Positions 25,720 to 34,705 of a stretch of 64,000 bases of DNA are shown here, piece after piece (position 1 is the first letter of the stretch; each line of letters opens with the position of its first letter). The position numbers and the translations under genes are program-made. The notes under the pieces are model-generated. The model was not told the origin of the DNA and searched no databases. It saw only the letters and a program-made list of their open reading frames with translations. Location: positions 124,001 through 188,000 of the forward strand of contig NZ_VIQO01000025.1 in assembly GCF_007483665.1 (NCBI RefSeq), read 5' to 3'. Origin of the DNA: Catellatospora sichuanensis. GTDB taxonomy: Bacteria; Actinomycetota; Actinomycetes; Mycobacteriales; Micromonosporaceae.

Positions 25720-26863
25720 TGGTGGCGTTGGCCATGCCGCCGCCCTCGCACATCGTCTGCAACCCGTAGCGGATGCCGTTGTCGCGCATGTGGTGCACCA
25801 GCGTGGTCAGCAGCCGCGCGCCGCTGGCACCCAGCGGGTGCCCGAGCGCGATCGCGCCGCCGCGCGGGTTGAGCCGGGCCGGGTCGGCACCGGTCTCGGC
25901 CAGCCACGCCAGCGGGACCGGCGCGAACGCCTCGTTGACCTCGTACGCGCCGATGTCGGCGATGGACAGCCCGGCCCGCTTGAGCGCCTTGGCCGTCGCC
26001 GGGATGGGCGCGGTGAGCATGATCACGGGGTCGTCGGCGGCCACCACGGCCGTGTGGATGCGGGCGATGGGGGCGTACCCGTGCTCGGCGGCCCATGCCG
26101 ACGTGGTGACCGCGATCGCGGCCGCGCCGTCGGAGATCTGCGACGCGGTGCCCGCGGTGACCACGCCGTCGGCCTTGAACGGGGTCGCCAGCTGGCCCAG
26201 CTTCGCCAGCGACGTCTCGCGCCGGATGCCCTCGTCGGCGAACACGTCGCCGACCGGCGCGATCTCCGCGGCGAACAGCCCGCCGTCCGAGGCGGCCGCG
26301 GCCTTGTGGTGGCTGGCCAGCGCGTACTCGTCTAGCTGTGCCCGGCCGAAGCCCCAGCGGGCGGCGATCATCTCCGCGCCGACGCCCTGGTTGAACGGCA
26401 CCGGGGCGTCCCCGGCGAAGCCCTCGACCCCGGCGTAGCGGCTGCGGACCTCGGGTCCGTACGGGAAGCCCAGCTCGCCGACAGACGAGCCCATCGGCAC
26501 CCGGCTCATCGACTCCACGCCCGCGGCCACCACGAAGTCGGCCTGGCCGGACAGCACGGTCGCGGCGGCGAAGTGCACGGCCTGCTGGCTGGAACCGCAC
26601 TGGCGGTCCAGGGTGGTGCCGGGCACGGTCTCCGGCCAGCCCGCGGCGAGCACCGCGTTGCGGCCGATGTTCCAGGACTGCTCGCCGGTCTGCGAGACGC
26701 AGCCGAGGATGACGTCGTCGACGTCGGCCGGGTCGAACCCGGTGCGGTCGCCGAGGTCCTGCAGGATCTGCCCGGCCAGGTCGACGGGGTGCACGCCGGA
26801 CAGGCCGCCGTTGCGCCGGCCGACAGGGGTACGCACCGCTCCGATGATCACCGCATCACGCAT
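25703..26863 (-). CDS. Acetyl-CoA C-acyltransferase (thiolase)
   Basis: 386 residues, the standard length. The nucleophile cysteine is in TTLDRQCGSSQQAVH (near residue 89), the histidine in NPRGGAIALGHPLGASGARL and the second catalytic cysteine in LQTMCEGGGMANA, so the active site is complete. It condenses or cleaves acyl-CoA in beta-oxidation or acetoacetyl-CoA formation. DRQCGSSQQA, rather than NKVCSSG, points to the degradative (FadA-like) type. ATG 26863 starts MRDAVIIGAVRTPVG. A 6-bp inverted repeat with TetR-operator character lies 23 bp upstream. No other beta-oxidation gene is adjacent. Confidence 0.94.
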   Translation of the reverse strand: MRDAVIIGAVRTPVGRRNGGLSGVHPVDLAGQILQDLGDRTGFDPADVDDVILGCVSQTGEQSWNIGRNAVLAAGWPETVPGTTLDRQCGSSQQAVHFAAATVLSGQADFVVAAGVESMSRVPMGSSVGELGFPYGPEVRSRYAGVEGFAGDAPVPFNQGVGAEMIAARWGFGRAQLDEYALASHHKAAAASDGGLFAAEIAPVGDVFADEGIRRETSLAKLGQLATPFKADGVVTAGTASQISDGAAAIAVTTSAWAAEHGYAPIARIHTAVVAADDPVIMLTAPIPATAKALKRAGLSIADIGAYEVNEAFAPVPLAWLAETGADPARLNPRGGAIALGHPLGASGARLLTTLVHHMRDNGIRYGLQTMCEGGGMANATIIELL

Positions 26864-26885
26864 GACAGCAGCCTACTGCGAAGTA

Positions 26886-26905
26886 ACCTGAACGGTCACT
26901 CAGGT
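26886..26905. promoter_or_regulatory. Inverted repeat in the thiolase promoter region
   Basis: ACCTGA (26886-26891) and TCAGGT (26900-26905) are exact inverted repeats; the interior AACGGTCA makes the whole resemble the TGA-ACGGTCA type of site used by TetR regulators of fatty-acid genes. It lies 23 bp ahead of the thiolase start. The sequence is seen; the regulator is unknown and not encoded nearby. Confidence 0.45.
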
Positions 26906-26924
26906 CCTCGGCGCGGATCCGCGA

Positions 26925-27392
26925 TCAGAACCGGGCCAGTCCCGCCACCAGTAGCGCGACCAGCACACCGACCGTGATCCAGCGCGCCCGGCCGGACACC
27001 CGCAGGTCCACCAGCACCGCGGCCAGCGCATACGCGGCCATGATGGCGACCACCCACAGCTGCGGCACGTTCCGGAAGGACCGCCCCAGCAGACCGAACG
27101 CCAGCAGCAGGAACACCCCCGGCCCGGCCAGCGCGACCTGCCACGCCGGACGCACCCGGGCCAGCCGCAGCAGGCCCCACATCGACAGCGCCGCGCCCAG
27201 CAGGCACAGGAAGATGACGCCGAGCGCATCGCCCAGGCACTCCATGCCGCCGACGCAGCCCCGCAGCTGGATCACCGCGTAGGCCAGGCCCATCCAGACG
27301 GCCAGGGACACGAAGGCGCATCCCGCGGCGCGGGCGGCGCGGGCCGCCGGGCTCACGCCGGGATCGGGCTCGATGCTCGTCATGCCGGACAT
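26925..27392 (-). CDS. Four-helix membrane protein, function unknown
   Basis: 155 residues with hydrophobic segments at about 24-42, 54-78, 86-102 and 112-128, and a final one at 140-153. It has a short charged N-terminus (TSIEPDPGVSPAARAARAAG) and two cysteines in an outer loop (RGCVGGMEC), which could pair. No family recognised. ATG 27392 or 27383. It is divergent from glutathione peroxidase with 48 bp between the starts. Confidence 0.7.
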   Translation of the reverse strand: MSGMTSIEPDPGVSPAARAARAAGCAFVSLAVWMGLAYAVIQLRGCVGGMECLGDALGVIFLCLLGAALSMWGLLRLARVRPAWQVALAGPGVFLLLAFGLLGRSFRNVPQLWVVAIMAAYALAAVLVDLRVSGRARWITVGVLVALLVAGLARF

Positions 27393-27440
27393 CGTGACAG
27401 ACCGCCCGGGGTCCCGGCACCGGCGCTATGGTTGGCCCCC

Positions 27441-27926
27441 ATGAGCCTTTACGACGTAACGATCAAGACCCTGCAGGGCGGCGACGCCGACCTCGCCCAG
27501 TACCGCGGCAAGGCCGTGCTCGTCGTCAACGTCGCCTCCCGCTGCGGGCTCACCCCGCAGTACACCGGCCTGCAGAAGCTCGCCGAGGCCTACGCCGACC
27601 AGGGGCTGGTCGTGCTCGGCGTGCCCTGCAACCAGTTCGCCGGGCAGGAACCGGGCAGCGCCGAGGAGATCGCCGAGTTCTGTGACGTGAACTACGGCGT
27701 GACCTTCCCGCTGACGGAGAAGGTCGACGTCAACGGCCCCGCCCGGCACCCGCTGTACGACCTGCTCACGCAGACCGCGGATGCCGACGGCGAGGCCGGC
27801 GACGTGAAGTGGAACTTCGAGAAGTTCGTGGTCGACCGGTCCGGCGCGGTCGTCGCCCGGCTGCGCCCGCAGGTCACCCCGGAGTCGCCCGAGCTGGTCG
27901 GGACCGTCGAGCGCGCCCTGGCCTGA
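27441..27926 (+). CDS. Glutathione peroxidase-family thiol peroxidase
   Basis: 161 residues, the bacterial length. The catalytic cysteine is in NVASRCGLTPQYTGLQKL, the glutamine in VLGVPCNQFAGQEPG and the tryptophan in VKWNFEKFVVDRSG, so the Cys-Gln-Trp site is complete. In bacteria lacking glutathione (actinobacteria use mycothiol) these enzymes are usually reduced by thioredoxin. It removes hydrogen peroxide and lipid hydroperoxides in the cytoplasm. ATG 27441. Its stop directly abuts the stop of the convergent membrane gene. Confidence 0.94.
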   Translation: MSLYDVTIKTLQGGDADLAQYRGKAVLVVNVASRCGLTPQYTGLQKLAEAYADQGLVVLGVPCNQFAGQEPGSAEEIAEFCDVNYGVTFPLTEKVDVNGPARHPLYDLLTQTADADGEAGDVKWNFEKFVVDRSGAVVARLRPQVTPESPELVGTVERALA

Positions 27927-29048
27927 TCACGGCCGGCCCTCGTCGGGCCGTACCTCCTCGTCCGCCGGCTGGTCCGCGGGGGCCGCGGGGGCTGCCTCCA
28001 GGGCGGGCAGCCCGTTGCGCGGCTGCTCCTGCTTGGGCACGTCGCGCAGGGGGAGGTACGGCTCGGCGTCGGGCGGCATACCGGCCGCGATGGCCCGCGC
28101 CCGGCCCAGTTCGGCGTCGAACTTCGCGCCGAGCAGCACCGCGACGTTGGTCAGCCAGAGCCACACCAGGAACACGATGACGCCGCCGAGCGCGCCGTAG
28201 GTCCGGTTGTACGAGTCGAAGGTCGCGATGTAGTACGCGAAACCGCCCGACACCGTGATCCAGGTGCCCATCGCCACCATGGTGCCCGGTGTGATCCACC
28301 GGAACCCGCCCAGCCGGGCGTTCGGCGCGGCCCAGTAGAGCAGCGCCAGCAGCAGGTTTATCACCACCACCAGGACCGGCCACTTCACCACGTCGAGCAC
28401 CTTCACCGTGGTGTCCTCGACGCCGAACGCGCGCCCCACACTGGTGGCCACCCGGCCGCTGAGCACCACGGCCAGCGCACTCGCGGCCAGTGACACGCCG
28501 GTCACCGCGGTGACGAACAGCTGCACCGGCACCGTCTTCCACAGCGGCCGGCCCTCCGGCACGTCGTAGATCACGTTCGCGGCGCGCATGAACCCGCCGA
28601 TATAGCTGGTCGCCGACCAGAACGCGATGGCCAGACCGACCGCCAGGGCCACCCCCGCCGCCCGCTGGTCGTAACGCAGATTGTCGATGATCTCCAGCAC
28701 GGCGGGCCGGGCCGGTGGCGGCGTCAGCTGGCTCAGGTTCTCCGCGACCGCGTCGCCGGTCGCGCGGCCGAACAGGCCCACCCCGGCGACCAGCACCAGC
28801 ATGCCCGGCAGGATCGACGTCACGCTGTAGTAGGTCAGTGCCGCGGCACGGTCCGCCAGTTCGTCGTTGAGCAGCTCCACCACGGTGCGGCGGGCCACCC
28901 CGAGCCAGGCGCGGAAGCTCAGCTGCGACGGCCGCTCCGGCCCGCGGGCCAGGATGTGGAGCAGCCGCTCCCGGTGTGCCCGGCCCGGTTCCCTCGTACG
29001 TGCCACCGCTGCCTCCGCCACCGCGCGATCGATACCCCCGTATGACAT
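27927..29048 (-). CDS. YihY/BrkB-family membrane protein
   Basis: 373 residues. The pattern is that of the BrkB/YihY family: DELADRAAALTYYSVTSILPGMLVLVAGVGLFG, AIAFWSATSYIGGFMRAANVIYDVPE, LLLALLYWAAPN, GFRWITPGTMVAMGTWITVSGGFAYYIATFDSYNRTYGALGGVIVFLVWLWLTNVAVLLGAKFDAEL, with six helices. A long disordered Pro/Ala/Glu tail of about 50 residues follows. The family was once called ribonuclease BN in error; its real role is unknown, possibly lipid or solute transport. ATG 29048 precedes a basic N-terminal stretch. Confidence 0.9.
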   Translation of the reverse strand: MSYGGIDRAVAEAAVARTREPGRAHRERLLHILARGPERPSQLSFRAWLGVARRTVVELLNDELADRAAALTYYSVTSILPGMLVLVAGVGLFGRATGDAVAENLSQLTPPPARPAVLEIIDNLRYDQRAAGVALAVGLAIAFWSATSYIGGFMRAANVIYDVPEGRPLWKTVPVQLFVTAVTGVSLAASALAVVLSGRVATSVGRAFGVEDTTVKVLDVVKWPVLVVVINLLLALLYWAAPNARLGGFRWITPGTMVAMGTWITVSGGFAYYIATFDSYNRTYGALGGVIVFLVWLWLTNVAVLLGAKFDAELGRARAIAAGMPPDAEPYLPLRDVPKQEQPRNGLPALEAAPAAPADQPADEEVRPDEGRP

Positions 29049-29199
29049 CAGAGGTGAACGGCGCCCGACAAGCTCGGCACGGTCACGGCGTCGTCTGTGG
29101 ATCACGCACACGGACCGCGTCCGGCACGTATTATCAGGTCACCCCCGGTGACGGCAGTGCACGTCGGTGCGCTGCGGCAAGTACGACGGGGGTAGGGCG

Positions 29200-31185
29200 A
29201 TGGGCTGGAAGTACCACTCACCACCGGGATGGCCGGAGCCTCCGGAGGACTGGACTCCGCCGACGGGCTGGCGACCCGATCCTGCCTGGCCGCCCGCGCC
29301 CGACGACTGGCAGTTCTGGGTCAGCGACGGGGCCGACGACCCCACCCTGATGTTCGAGCTGCCCGACGACGACGGGCCGTTCACCAGCCTCGACGAACTC
29401 ATCGGCAACCCGACGCCGCCGCGCGAACGACCCGTGGCCGGCGTGCCGCTGTCGGACCCGGTGCCCGACGCGGTGCCGGCCTGGTCGGACGGGGACGCGG
29501 TCGCCGAACCCGCCGCGACCGACGTGGACCCGGCGCCACACCCGGAGCCTGTGTCGGCCGCCGCGATGCAGGCGCCCGAACCGGCGACGGCTGAGCAGGT
29601 GACACCGGCCGCGGACGCCGGACCGGCTGCCGCGGCGCAACCGGAACCGGCGCCGGTCCTGGCGGCAGAGACCGCCATGGCGATGGACGCGGCCGCGGAC
29701 GCGGTGTGGTCCGACGAGCATCCGCGGCCGGCCTGGTCGGTCGATCCCGCGATGACGGCCGAGCCCACCTGGATCACCGAGCCCGCACCCGAACCGGCCC
29801 TGCCCGACGAGGCGCCACCGGCCTGGACCGACGAGCAGGCCGCACCGGCCTGGACCGACGAACCCGCGGTGTCCGCCGAACCGACGTGGGCCCGCGCGAC
29901 CGAGGACGACGGAGCGACTCCCGCGGCCGAGCCGACGGATGAACCGATGCCGGGGGTGCCGACGCCGACCGAGCCGGAACCGGCGGCGACAACGTGGGCG
30001 CGACCCGAACCCGAACCGGCGGCAGCCCCGATCGCACCACCCGAGCTGGAACCGGCAGCCGCCACGGCGGCACGGCCGGAACTCGAACCGGTGGCCATGG
30101 CCGCGCCGCCGGAGGCCGCGGGCATCGGATTGCCCGACTTCGCCGCCACGACACCCGAGGCTGTCACGGCTGCCGAACTCGCGCAGCCTGCGCCCGAACC
30201 TGCCGCCACGGCCCCGCTGACCTCGGGCATCGCGTGGCCGTCGCCGCCCGACGCGGCGTCCTCGGAGGACCCCGCGGCAGATCGCGGCATACCGACGGCA
30301 GGCGTACCGGTCACGGGGGTCCCGGTCATGGCGTTCGCTGCGGAGCCGGCGGCCGACCCGGCCACGCCGCAGCCCGACGCCTCGCACGTGCCCGCCCACG
30401 CGGCACAGCACGTGCCCGCGCACGCCGCGCCGCCTTCACGTCGGCCGTGGTGGGTCTGGGGGCTGGCCGGTGCGGCCGGACTGATGCTGTGTGCCGTGCT
30501 GGGCGTGGGCGGATTCCTCGCCGTGCGCTGGGGTGACGGCTCACCGGCCGCGGTCGCCGACCCGAGCGCGACCGCGATCGGCGCGGTGCCCGAAGCGGAG
30601 CCGACCCGGCAGGCGCAGGGCCGACCGATCCCGACCCCGAGCCGGCGGGCCACCGAGGCACTGCCGCAGGACCAGGTGTTCGAGGGCGTCGGACCGCAGG
30701 TGGTGCCGGTGGAGCTGGGCGACACCTTCCACACCGTGGCGCTCACCTACGCCGGCACGGGCCCGTTCGTGGTCCGCACCGTCAAAGCCGACGGCCAGGA
30801 GATCCAGACGCTGGTCAGCGCCGCGGACAGCTATGAGGGAGTACGTCCGCTGGACCTGGGCGAGATGCGGCCCGACGCGGTGAGCATCCAGGCCGACGGC
30901 GGCTGGCGCATGGTGGTACGGCCGCTGGCGTCCGCGCAGACGTTCAGCGGCACCGCGTCCGGGGTGGGCGCGGACGTGCTGCTGATCCCGCGCACGGCGG
31001 CGGAGTCGGTCAAGGTCGCGTTCGACCACCGCGGCACCGGCAAGTTCACGGTGCAGGCGATCGGCTCGGACAGCGCCACGCTGATCAACCAGGAGGGCGA
31101 CTTCACCGGCGAGACCATGCTGCCCCGCGGCACGGTCGTGGTCGTGATCGACACCAACGGGGTGTGGACCTTCAGCCGCGAATAG
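29200..31185 (+). CDS. Single-pass membrane protein with a giant disordered Pro/Ala/Glu cytoplasmic region
   Basis: 661 residues. The first 40 form a Trp/Pro repeat (PPGWPEPPEDWTPPTGWRPD, then PAWPPAPDDWQFW). About 370 residues of low-complexity sequence follow, rich in Pro, Ala and Glu and with recurring EPAPEPA, PAWTDE and PTWxxEPA blocks. One transmembrane helix (WWVWGLAGAAGLMLCAVLGVGGFLAV, near residues 420-445) precedes an extracellular domain of about 170 residues with beta character. ATG 29200 is supported by GGGGGTAGGG. The Trp-rich N-terminus resembles short DUF2510-like modules. Function unknown; the layout fits a scaffold or sensor. The periodic acidic repeat may vary between strains. 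Confidence 0.75.
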   Translation: MGWKYHSPPGWPEPPEDWTPPTGWRPDPAWPPAPDDWQFWVSDGADDPTLMFELPDDDGPFTSLDELIGNPTPPRERPVAGVPLSDPVPDAVPAWSDGDAVAEPAATDVDPAPHPEPVSAAAMQAPEPATAEQVTPAADAGPAAAAQPEPAPVLAAETAMAMDAAADAVWSDEHPRPAWSVDPAMTAEPTWITEPAPEPALPDEAPPAWTDEQAAPAWTDEPAVSAEPTWARATEDDGATPAAEPTDEPMPGVPTPTEPEPAATTWARPEPEPAAAPIAPPELEPAAATAARPELEPVAMAAPPEAAGIGLPDFAATTPEAVTAAELAQPAPEPAATAPLTSGIAWPSPPDAASSEDPAADRGIPTAGVPVTGVPVMAFAAEPAADPATPQPDASHVPAHAAQHVPAHAAPPSRRPWWVWGLAGAAGLMLCAVLGVGGFLAVRWGDGSPAAVADPSATAIGAVPEAEPTRQAQGRPIPTPSRRATEALPQDQVFEGVGPQVVPVELGDTFHTVALTYAGTGPFVVRTVKADGQEIQTLVSAADSYEGVRPLDLGEMRPDAVSIQADGGWRMVVRPLASAQTFSGTASGVGADVLLIPRTAAESVKVAFDHRGTGKFTVQAIGSDSATLINQEGDFTGETMLPRGTVVVVIDTNGVWTFSRE

Positions 31186-31203
31186 CTGCGTACCATCACC
31201 GCC

Positions 31204-32295
31204 ATGGGTCCGCTGGACGGCTTGAAGGTGCTCGAGGTCGGGGGGATCGGCCCCGTTCCGTTCTGCGGCATGTACCTCGCCGACCTGGGCGCGGACGTGG
31301 TTCGGGTGGACCGTCCGGGCGGCGGCGTCACCGCCGTGGACCCGCGGTTCGACCTGCTGCACCGCGGCAAGCGCGCGGTCGCCGTCGACCTGAAGGACCC
31401 GGACGGCGTGGCGCTGCTGCTGCGCCTGGTCGACCGGGCCGACGTGCTCATCGAGGGCTTCCGGCCGGGCGTCGCCGAGCGCCTGGGCTTCGGGCCCGAC
31501 GTGTGCCTGCACCGCCGCCCGGAGCTGGTGTACGGCCGGATGACCGGCTGGGGCCAGGACGGCCCGCGGGCGCACACCGCCGGGCACGACCTCACCTATC
31601 TGGCCGTCACCGGCGCGCTGCACGCGATCGGCCGGGCCGGTGGTCCGCCGCAGATCCCGCTCAACCTGCTCGGCGATTTCGCGGGCGGGGCGATGTATCT
31701 GGTGGCCGGCATCCTCGCCGCGCTGTGGCGGGTGCGTGGCGGCGAACCGGGCCAGGTCGTCGACGCGGCCATCGTGGACGGGGTGGCGCACCTGACAGCG
31801 ATGCAGTGGGGCATGCACGCGGGCGGCACCTGGCTCGACGAGCGCGGCGTGAACCTGTTCGACGGCGGCGCGCCGTTCTACGACGTGTACGCCACCGCCG
31901 ACGGCCGCCACGTCGCGGTGGCCGCGCTGGAGCCGCAGTTCTTCGCCGTGCTGCTGGCCCGGCTGGACCTGCCGGCCGACACCCCGCAGTACGACCGGGC
32001 GGGCTGGCCCGAGCTGCGCGAGCGGCTGGCGCAGCGGTTCGCGGCGGCGCCCCAGGCGCACTGGGCGCAGCTGTTCGCCGACTCCGACGCGTGTGTCGCC
32101 CCGGTGCTGTCGATGGGCCGGGCGCCGGCCGACCCGCAGCTGTCGGCGCGGGGCACGTACGTGGTGCGTGACGGTGTGACGCAGCCCGCACCCGCGCCGC
32201 GGTTCTCCGGCACCCCGGCCGAGTTGGACCGGCCTCCGGCGCTGCCCGGCGAGCACACCGCGGAGGTCCTGGCCGACTGGTGCGAGCCGGGCTGA
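31204..32295 (+). CDS. CaiB/BaiF-family CoA transferase, alpha-methylacyl-CoA racemase-like
   Basis: 363 residues, the usual length. GPLDGLKVLEVGGIGPVPFCGMYLADLGADVVRVD at the start and LIEGFRPGVAERLGFGP are class III CoA-transferase signatures. AGHDLTYLAVTGAL and LNLLGDFAGGAMYLV hold the His-Asp pair used by alpha-methylacyl-CoA racemase (MCR), rather than the Asp nucleophile of true CoA transferases. It would epimerise 2-methylacyl-CoAs, for example in branched or sterol side-chain breakdown. ATG 31204 lies 18 bp after the preceding stop. No pathway neighbours. Confidence 0.9.
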   Translation: MGPLDGLKVLEVGGIGPVPFCGMYLADLGADVVRVDRPGGGVTAVDPRFDLLHRGKRAVAVDLKDPDGVALLLRLVDRADVLIEGFRPGVAERLGFGPDVCLHRRPELVYGRMTGWGQDGPRAHTAGHDLTYLAVTGALHAIGRAGGPPQIPLNLLGDFAGGAMYLVAGILAALWRVRGGEPGQVVDAAIVDGVAHLTAMQWGMHAGGTWLDERGVNLFDGGAPFYDVYATADGRHVAVAALEPQFFAVLLARLDLPADTPQYDRAGWPELRERLAQRFAAAPQAHWAQLFADSDACVAPVLSMGRAPADPQLSARGTYVVRDGVTQPAPAPRFSGTPAELDRPPALPGEHTAEVLADWCEPG

Positions 32296-32323
32296 GGTTG
32301 CGGGCCGCCTTTAGCGTCAGGGC

Positions 32324-32692
32324 ATGACGACCAGCATCGTGTACGACCGCAAGGAGCAGCTCGCCCAGATCCAGAGCGGGCTGCTGCCCGGCGAGCAGGT
32401 GATCGCTGTCTACGACGCCATCGGGGCGGGCACGGGTTTCATCGGGCTCACCGACCGCCGCGTGATCATTCAGGACAAGTCCTTTGTGGGCAAGAAGACC
32501 GCGATCACCAGCATCCCCTACGCGAAGATCACCAGCGTGAGCGTGGTCAGCAACAAGTCCTGGGCCGGGCAGTTCTTCTCGACCGGCGCGATCGCCATCA
32601 ACGTCGGCACGCACGTGTACGAGATGGAGTTCCGCGGTGACGAGAAGTCACACCATGTCCACGATCTGATCCTGCACCGCATCACGAGCTGA
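32324..32692 (+). CDS. Bacterial PH-domain protein
   Basis: 122 residues. The beta-rich core fits the bacterial pleckstrin-homology family (YdjM/YokE type): LLPGEQVIAVYDAIGAGTGFIGLTDRRVIIQDKSFVGKKTAITSIPYAKITSV, GAIAINVGTHVYEMEF, then a C-terminal helix HHVHDLILHRI. No membrane helix. Role unknown; such domains often form stable rings or bind peptides. ATG 32324. Confidence 0.8.
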   Translation: MTTSIVYDRKEQLAQIQSGLLPGEQVIAVYDAIGAGTGFIGLTDRRVIIQDKSFVGKKTAITSIPYAKITSVSVVSNKSWAGQFFSTGAIAINVGTHVYEMEFRGDEKSHHVHDLILHRITS

Positions 32693-32853
32693 GCAACCTC
32701 TCGGCCCCCGTCAGGCGTCTGGTGACGCGGCAGGGTTACGGCGACGGCCGGCAAATGGCAGGATGTCGCGTGACTCAGCGGGGACAGTCCGTAAGGCCGC
32801 GGCGCGTCATGCCGCGGCCTCGACGGGCATCGAGAACGGGAGATCGCTCCATC

Positions 32854-34623
32854 ATGGTCGGCGCCGACGCTTCGCGGCCGCTGCGGCCCACGGACCCTCG
32901 TGAGCTGGGCGGTTACACGCTCCTGGGACGCCTGGGCGAGGGCGGCATGGGCAGTGTCTACCTGGCCCGCGATCCGAAGGACAGCCTCGTCGCGGTCAAG
33001 GTGATCCGGGCCGACCTGGCCGGGGAGCCCGAGTTCCGGCAGCGTTTCCGCAGCGAGGTGGAGCGGGCCAAGCAGGTGCCGCCGTTCTGCACCGCCGAGG
33101 TGCTCGACGCCGACCCCGACCACGACTCCCCCTACCTGGTGGTCGAGTACGTGGACGGCCCCAGCCTGTCCAGCGTGGTGCAGCAGCGCGGCCCGTTGAC
33201 CCCGGCCAACCTGCACGGCCTGGCCATCGGCGTGGCCACCGCGCTGACCGCGATCCACGGCGCGGGCGTCATCCACCGCGACCTCAAGCCCAGCAACGTG
33301 CTGCTGGCGCCGGGCACGCCGAAGGTCATCGACTTCGGCATCGCCCGCGCGGTCGAGGGGCAGCCCGGCAACACCCGCACCGACCAGCTCATCGGCACCG
33401 TCGCGTACATGGCCCCGGAGCGCCTGGACACCAAGGCGCGCAAGGCGCTGACCCCGGCCGCGGACGTGTTCGCCTGGGGCGCGGTGGTCGCGTTCGCGGG
33501 CACCGGCCGGATCACCTTCGCCGCCGACTCGATGCCCGCGGTCGCGGTACGCATCATGACCGCCGAACCCGACCTCGACGGCCTCACCGGGCCGCTGCGT
33601 GAGCTGGTCGAGGCGGCTCTGGCCAAGGACCCCGCCGACCGGCCGACAGCCCGCGACCTGCTGGACCGGCTGCTCACCCGCGGGCCGGACCGGGCACTGA
33701 GCTCCGGCGAGCTGCCCCGGCAGGCCGCGGCGGCGGCCGAGGCGGGCAGCAAGTTCGCGGTGGTCGACGCCGATCCGACCAGCCTGCGGCCGGAGACCGA
33801 CACGCCGCGGCTGCGCGACTCGCGCTGGGCCAAACCGGCCGCCGCCGGGCTCGGCGCGACCACGCTGCTGCTGGGCGGCCTCACCGTCGCCCTGTTGACC
33901 GGCGCGCTGCCGGCGGGGTTCGCCGCGGCGCCGTCGCCGACCGCCTCGCCGAGCGCCTCCCCCACGCCGTCGCCAAGCCCGAGCCAGAGCCCGAGCGCGT
34001 CCCCGACGCCGTCCCCGGCCGTCTCGCTGTCTCCCTCGGCCTCACCGAAACCGTCGCGTCCCGACCCCTACCGGTTCGAGAAGCTGAACCGGCCGATCAG
34101 CTGGCCGGTGCGCGAGGACGACGTCAACGGGGCCACCTGCCGTTACGAGAATCAGTCGTTCCTGGTGACCACCCTGAAGGACTGGAGCTACCAGTGCAGC
34201 GGCCCGGACGACAACCGGACCAATTTCCGGGTCGAGGTGGAGGTTGCCCTGATCGACAAGGGGGCCTGCGCCGGGATCTGGTTCCGCTATCGCGCCCTGC
34301 GCGGCTACGAGCTGCGGGTGTGCCAGGACAAGGTCCGCATGATGCGCCACGGCGACGGCGACGGAGTCGTCCGGACGCTGATGGACTTCCCGCCGCTGGA
34401 GAAGCCGCTGACGCTGGGCAAGTTCACCAAGGTGACGATCTCCGGTGCCGGGCCGCAGTTCCGCGTGTACCTGGGCACCAAGGAACTCACCCGCGTGCCG
34501 GTGGAGAACGCGCAGTTCGTGGAGGGCCGCGTGATCCTGGGCGTGTCCACGGTGGGCAAGGTCGGCGTCGCGCCGTGGCGGGTACGTTTCCGTAACATCT
34601 CGATGTGGCAGAGCGCCTTCTGA
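32854..34623 (+). CDS. Transmembrane Ser/Thr protein kinase (PknB-type) with an extracellular domain
   Basis: 589 residues. Kinase domain 22-285: glycine loop LGRLGEGGMGSVYLA, Lys in VAVKVIRAD, catalytic HRDLKPSNVLL (near 142), DFGIARA (near 161), APE motif YMAPERL. A single helix (TTLLLGGLTVALLTGALPAGF, near 332-352) follows a juxtamembrane segment. Outside are a long Ser/Pro linker (repeated SPSPSQSPSASPTPSP type) and a folded domain of about 180 residues (TCRYENQSFLVTTLKDWSYQC, GACAGIWFRYR, RMMRHGDGD, FRVYLGTKEL) that resembles a concanavalin-like jelly roll. The domain is not a PASTA repeat. ATG 32854 has weak ribosome signals. It probably senses an external ligand and phosphorylates cytoplasmic targets. 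Confidence 0.9.
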   Translation: MVGADASRPLRPTDPRELGGYTLLGRLGEGGMGSVYLARDPKDSLVAVKVIRADLAGEPEFRQRFRSEVERAKQVPPFCTAEVLDADPDHDSPYLVVEYVDGPSLSSVVQQRGPLTPANLHGLAIGVATALTAIHGAGVIHRDLKPSNVLLAPGTPKVIDFGIARAVEGQPGNTRTDQLIGTVAYMAPERLDTKARKALTPAADVFAWGAVVAFAGTGRITFAADSMPAVAVRIMTAEPDLDGLTGPLRELVEAALAKDPADRPTARDLLDRLLTRGPDRALSSGELPRQAAAAAEAGSKFAVVDADPTSLRPETDTPRLRDSRWAKPAAAGLGATTLLLGGLTVALLTGALPAGFAAAPSPTASPSASPTPSPSPSQSPSASPTPSPAVSLSPSASPKPSRPDPYRFEKLNRPISWPVREDDVNGATCRYENQSFLVTTLKDWSYQCSGPDDNRTNFRVEVEVALIDKGACAGIWFRYRALRGYELRVCQDKVRMMRHGDGDGVVRTLMDFPPLEKPLTLGKFTKVTISGAGPQFRVYLGTKELTRVPVENAQFVEGRVILGVSTVGKVGVAPWRVRFRNISMWQSAF

Positions 34624-34627
34624 GCCG

Positions 34628-34658
34628 GCCCGCCCGGTTTATGGTGAAGCGGGTGGGC
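34628..34658. terminator. Terminator-like hairpin after the kinase gene
   Basis: GCCCGCCCG (34628-34636) and CGGGTGGGC (34650-34658) pair with one G-T wobble around a 13-nt loop, 5 bp after the stop codon of the kinase gene and before the lactonase gene. Confidence 0.5.
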
Positions 34659-34705
34659 GGCGTGGGCGGCGGGTGAGCCCGTGAAGCAGGCCGAGAGGTG
34701 ACCCG

